A stretch of 20,000 nt of DNA from Chromera velia. Lineage: Eukaryota; Sar; Chromeraceae. Below are positions 19,469 through 20,000 of this stretch, one piece after another; the stretch's first letter is position 1; the number at the start of each line of letters is the position of its first letter. Under the pieces are notes generated by a model, which did not search any database, was not told where the DNA came from, and worked only from the letters and a program-made list of their open reading frames with translations. The position numbers were made by a program, and so were the translations under genes. The DNA lies in NCBI GenBank assembly GCA_018398765.1, contig JAHBMJ010000042.1, positions 1 through 20,000 of the forward strand, written 5' to 3'.

Positions 19469-19859
19469 TGCGCTTCCCAATTTTCTTTTTTTTGCTCTCT
19501 TGCTCTCGGGCTGTACTGTTTGATAAGCTCGCAGAAAAGCTTGCGTGAAGACAGGTAGGCATCAAAAGATCAGGCATTCAATCAAGAAAGAACTTCGATC
19601 AGGCGAGAAGAAAGATTCTCTTTTCAATGTTCACATTCGATCTGATGGTTAAGCCCCAAGTACGACAGACAGGCGGACACATAGATGGACTGGCACAGAG
19701 ACAGAGAGACAGAGAGGCCAGGGTTTCATGCATCTTTTGGGTATGATCGAATTCAGGGGACAGCTGCATGCCAGTGGTATCACCCCGACACAGACACGTA
19801 TGAAGATCAACATTCATCTATCCGTTTCACTCACTTACCTCACCTCGTCTTTCTTGTTC

Positions 19860-20000
19860 TTTTATGAAATAATAGATCGTCTTAAGCCCGTCTGGCGGAA
19901 CAAACTTAAAGCCGTTTACTACATTAGCATAATATGCATGATTACAGAGTATGTTCTTATTACTTCTTAATGATAATTATATCATTTATTTGTGCAAACA
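19860..20000. other. A+T-rich segment at the window end
   Basis: Composition shifts sharply to A+T-rich from about 19860 to the end. A plus-strand frame reads through it (LKPVWRNKLKAVYYISIICM, then a few more residues) but shows no family. It could be the edge of another interspersed A+T-rich element like the one at 2700-4100. Confidence 0.4.

Larger units (their letters stand above)
15402..20000. other. Long stretch with no convincing gene
   Basis: I read both strands for phase-compatible exons and found none with recognisable domains. The region holds simple repeats, a G-homopolymer run near 16557, TC-rich tracts, and open frames of 60-200 codons that are low-complexity or lack motifs. The frame open across 15648-16093 could be a kinase tail exon. 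The start of the stretch probably contains the kinase 3' untranslated region. Confidence 0.5.

Overview
The window looks like nuclear DNA of a coccidian apicomplexan (a relative of Toxoplasma, Neospora or Sarcocystis). This is inferred from style: intron-rich genes with short phased exons, pyrimidine-rich introns, abundant di- and tetranucleotide arrays, GCATGC motifs between genes, and a CAMK-like kinase with a long Q/H/S/G-rich tail. No species was identified.

Two complete genes could be assembled by hand from phase-matched exons; neither forms one open frame. Gene 1 (minus strand, 8393 to 4948) has seven exons and encodes a 372-residue protein with an N-terminal SAM-like helical segment, three CCCH zinc fingers and a Pro/Gly/His-rich C-terminus. 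It is probably an RNA-binding protein. Its first exon encodes only 55 residues. Two of the three fingers are split by introns, and splicing restores correct Cys/His spacing, which strongly supports the model. Gene 2 (plus strand, 9203 to about 15401) has ten exons and encodes an 869-residue CAMK-like protein kinase. It has an intact HRD loop and VAIK-type lysine, but DFD in place of DFG, no obvious alpha-C glutamate, and an insertion before the DFD motif. The genes are head to head, with about 0.8 kb between start codons.

Layout: 1-570, hairpin-containing direct repeats and a 58-bp foldback. 570-1720, pyrimidine-rich DNA with a few phase-compatible exon-like islands on the plus strand (weak). 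1917-3480, three diverged copies of an interspersed repeat that share a short peptide-coding core. 2700-4100, A+T-rich DNA with small hairpins. 4100-4947, DNA downstream of gene 1 with no gene seen. 4948-8393, gene 1. 8394-9202, shared upstream region. 9203-15401, gene 2. 15402-20000, simple repeats and no convincing gene, with A+T-rich DNA at the far end.

The most unusual signal is the link between splice sites and tetranucleotide repeats. Most 5' splice sites read GTCAGT or a close variant, and several sit at the head of a (GTCA)n-like array. Three 3' splice sites are the last, mutated unit (ATGCAG) of purine-rich tetranucleotide arrays with no pyrimidine tract. One donor has been duplicated with its flanks, creating a possible 9-nt exon and a 51-nt in-frame intron. 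Many long open frames in the window are only translated microsatellite and were discarded.
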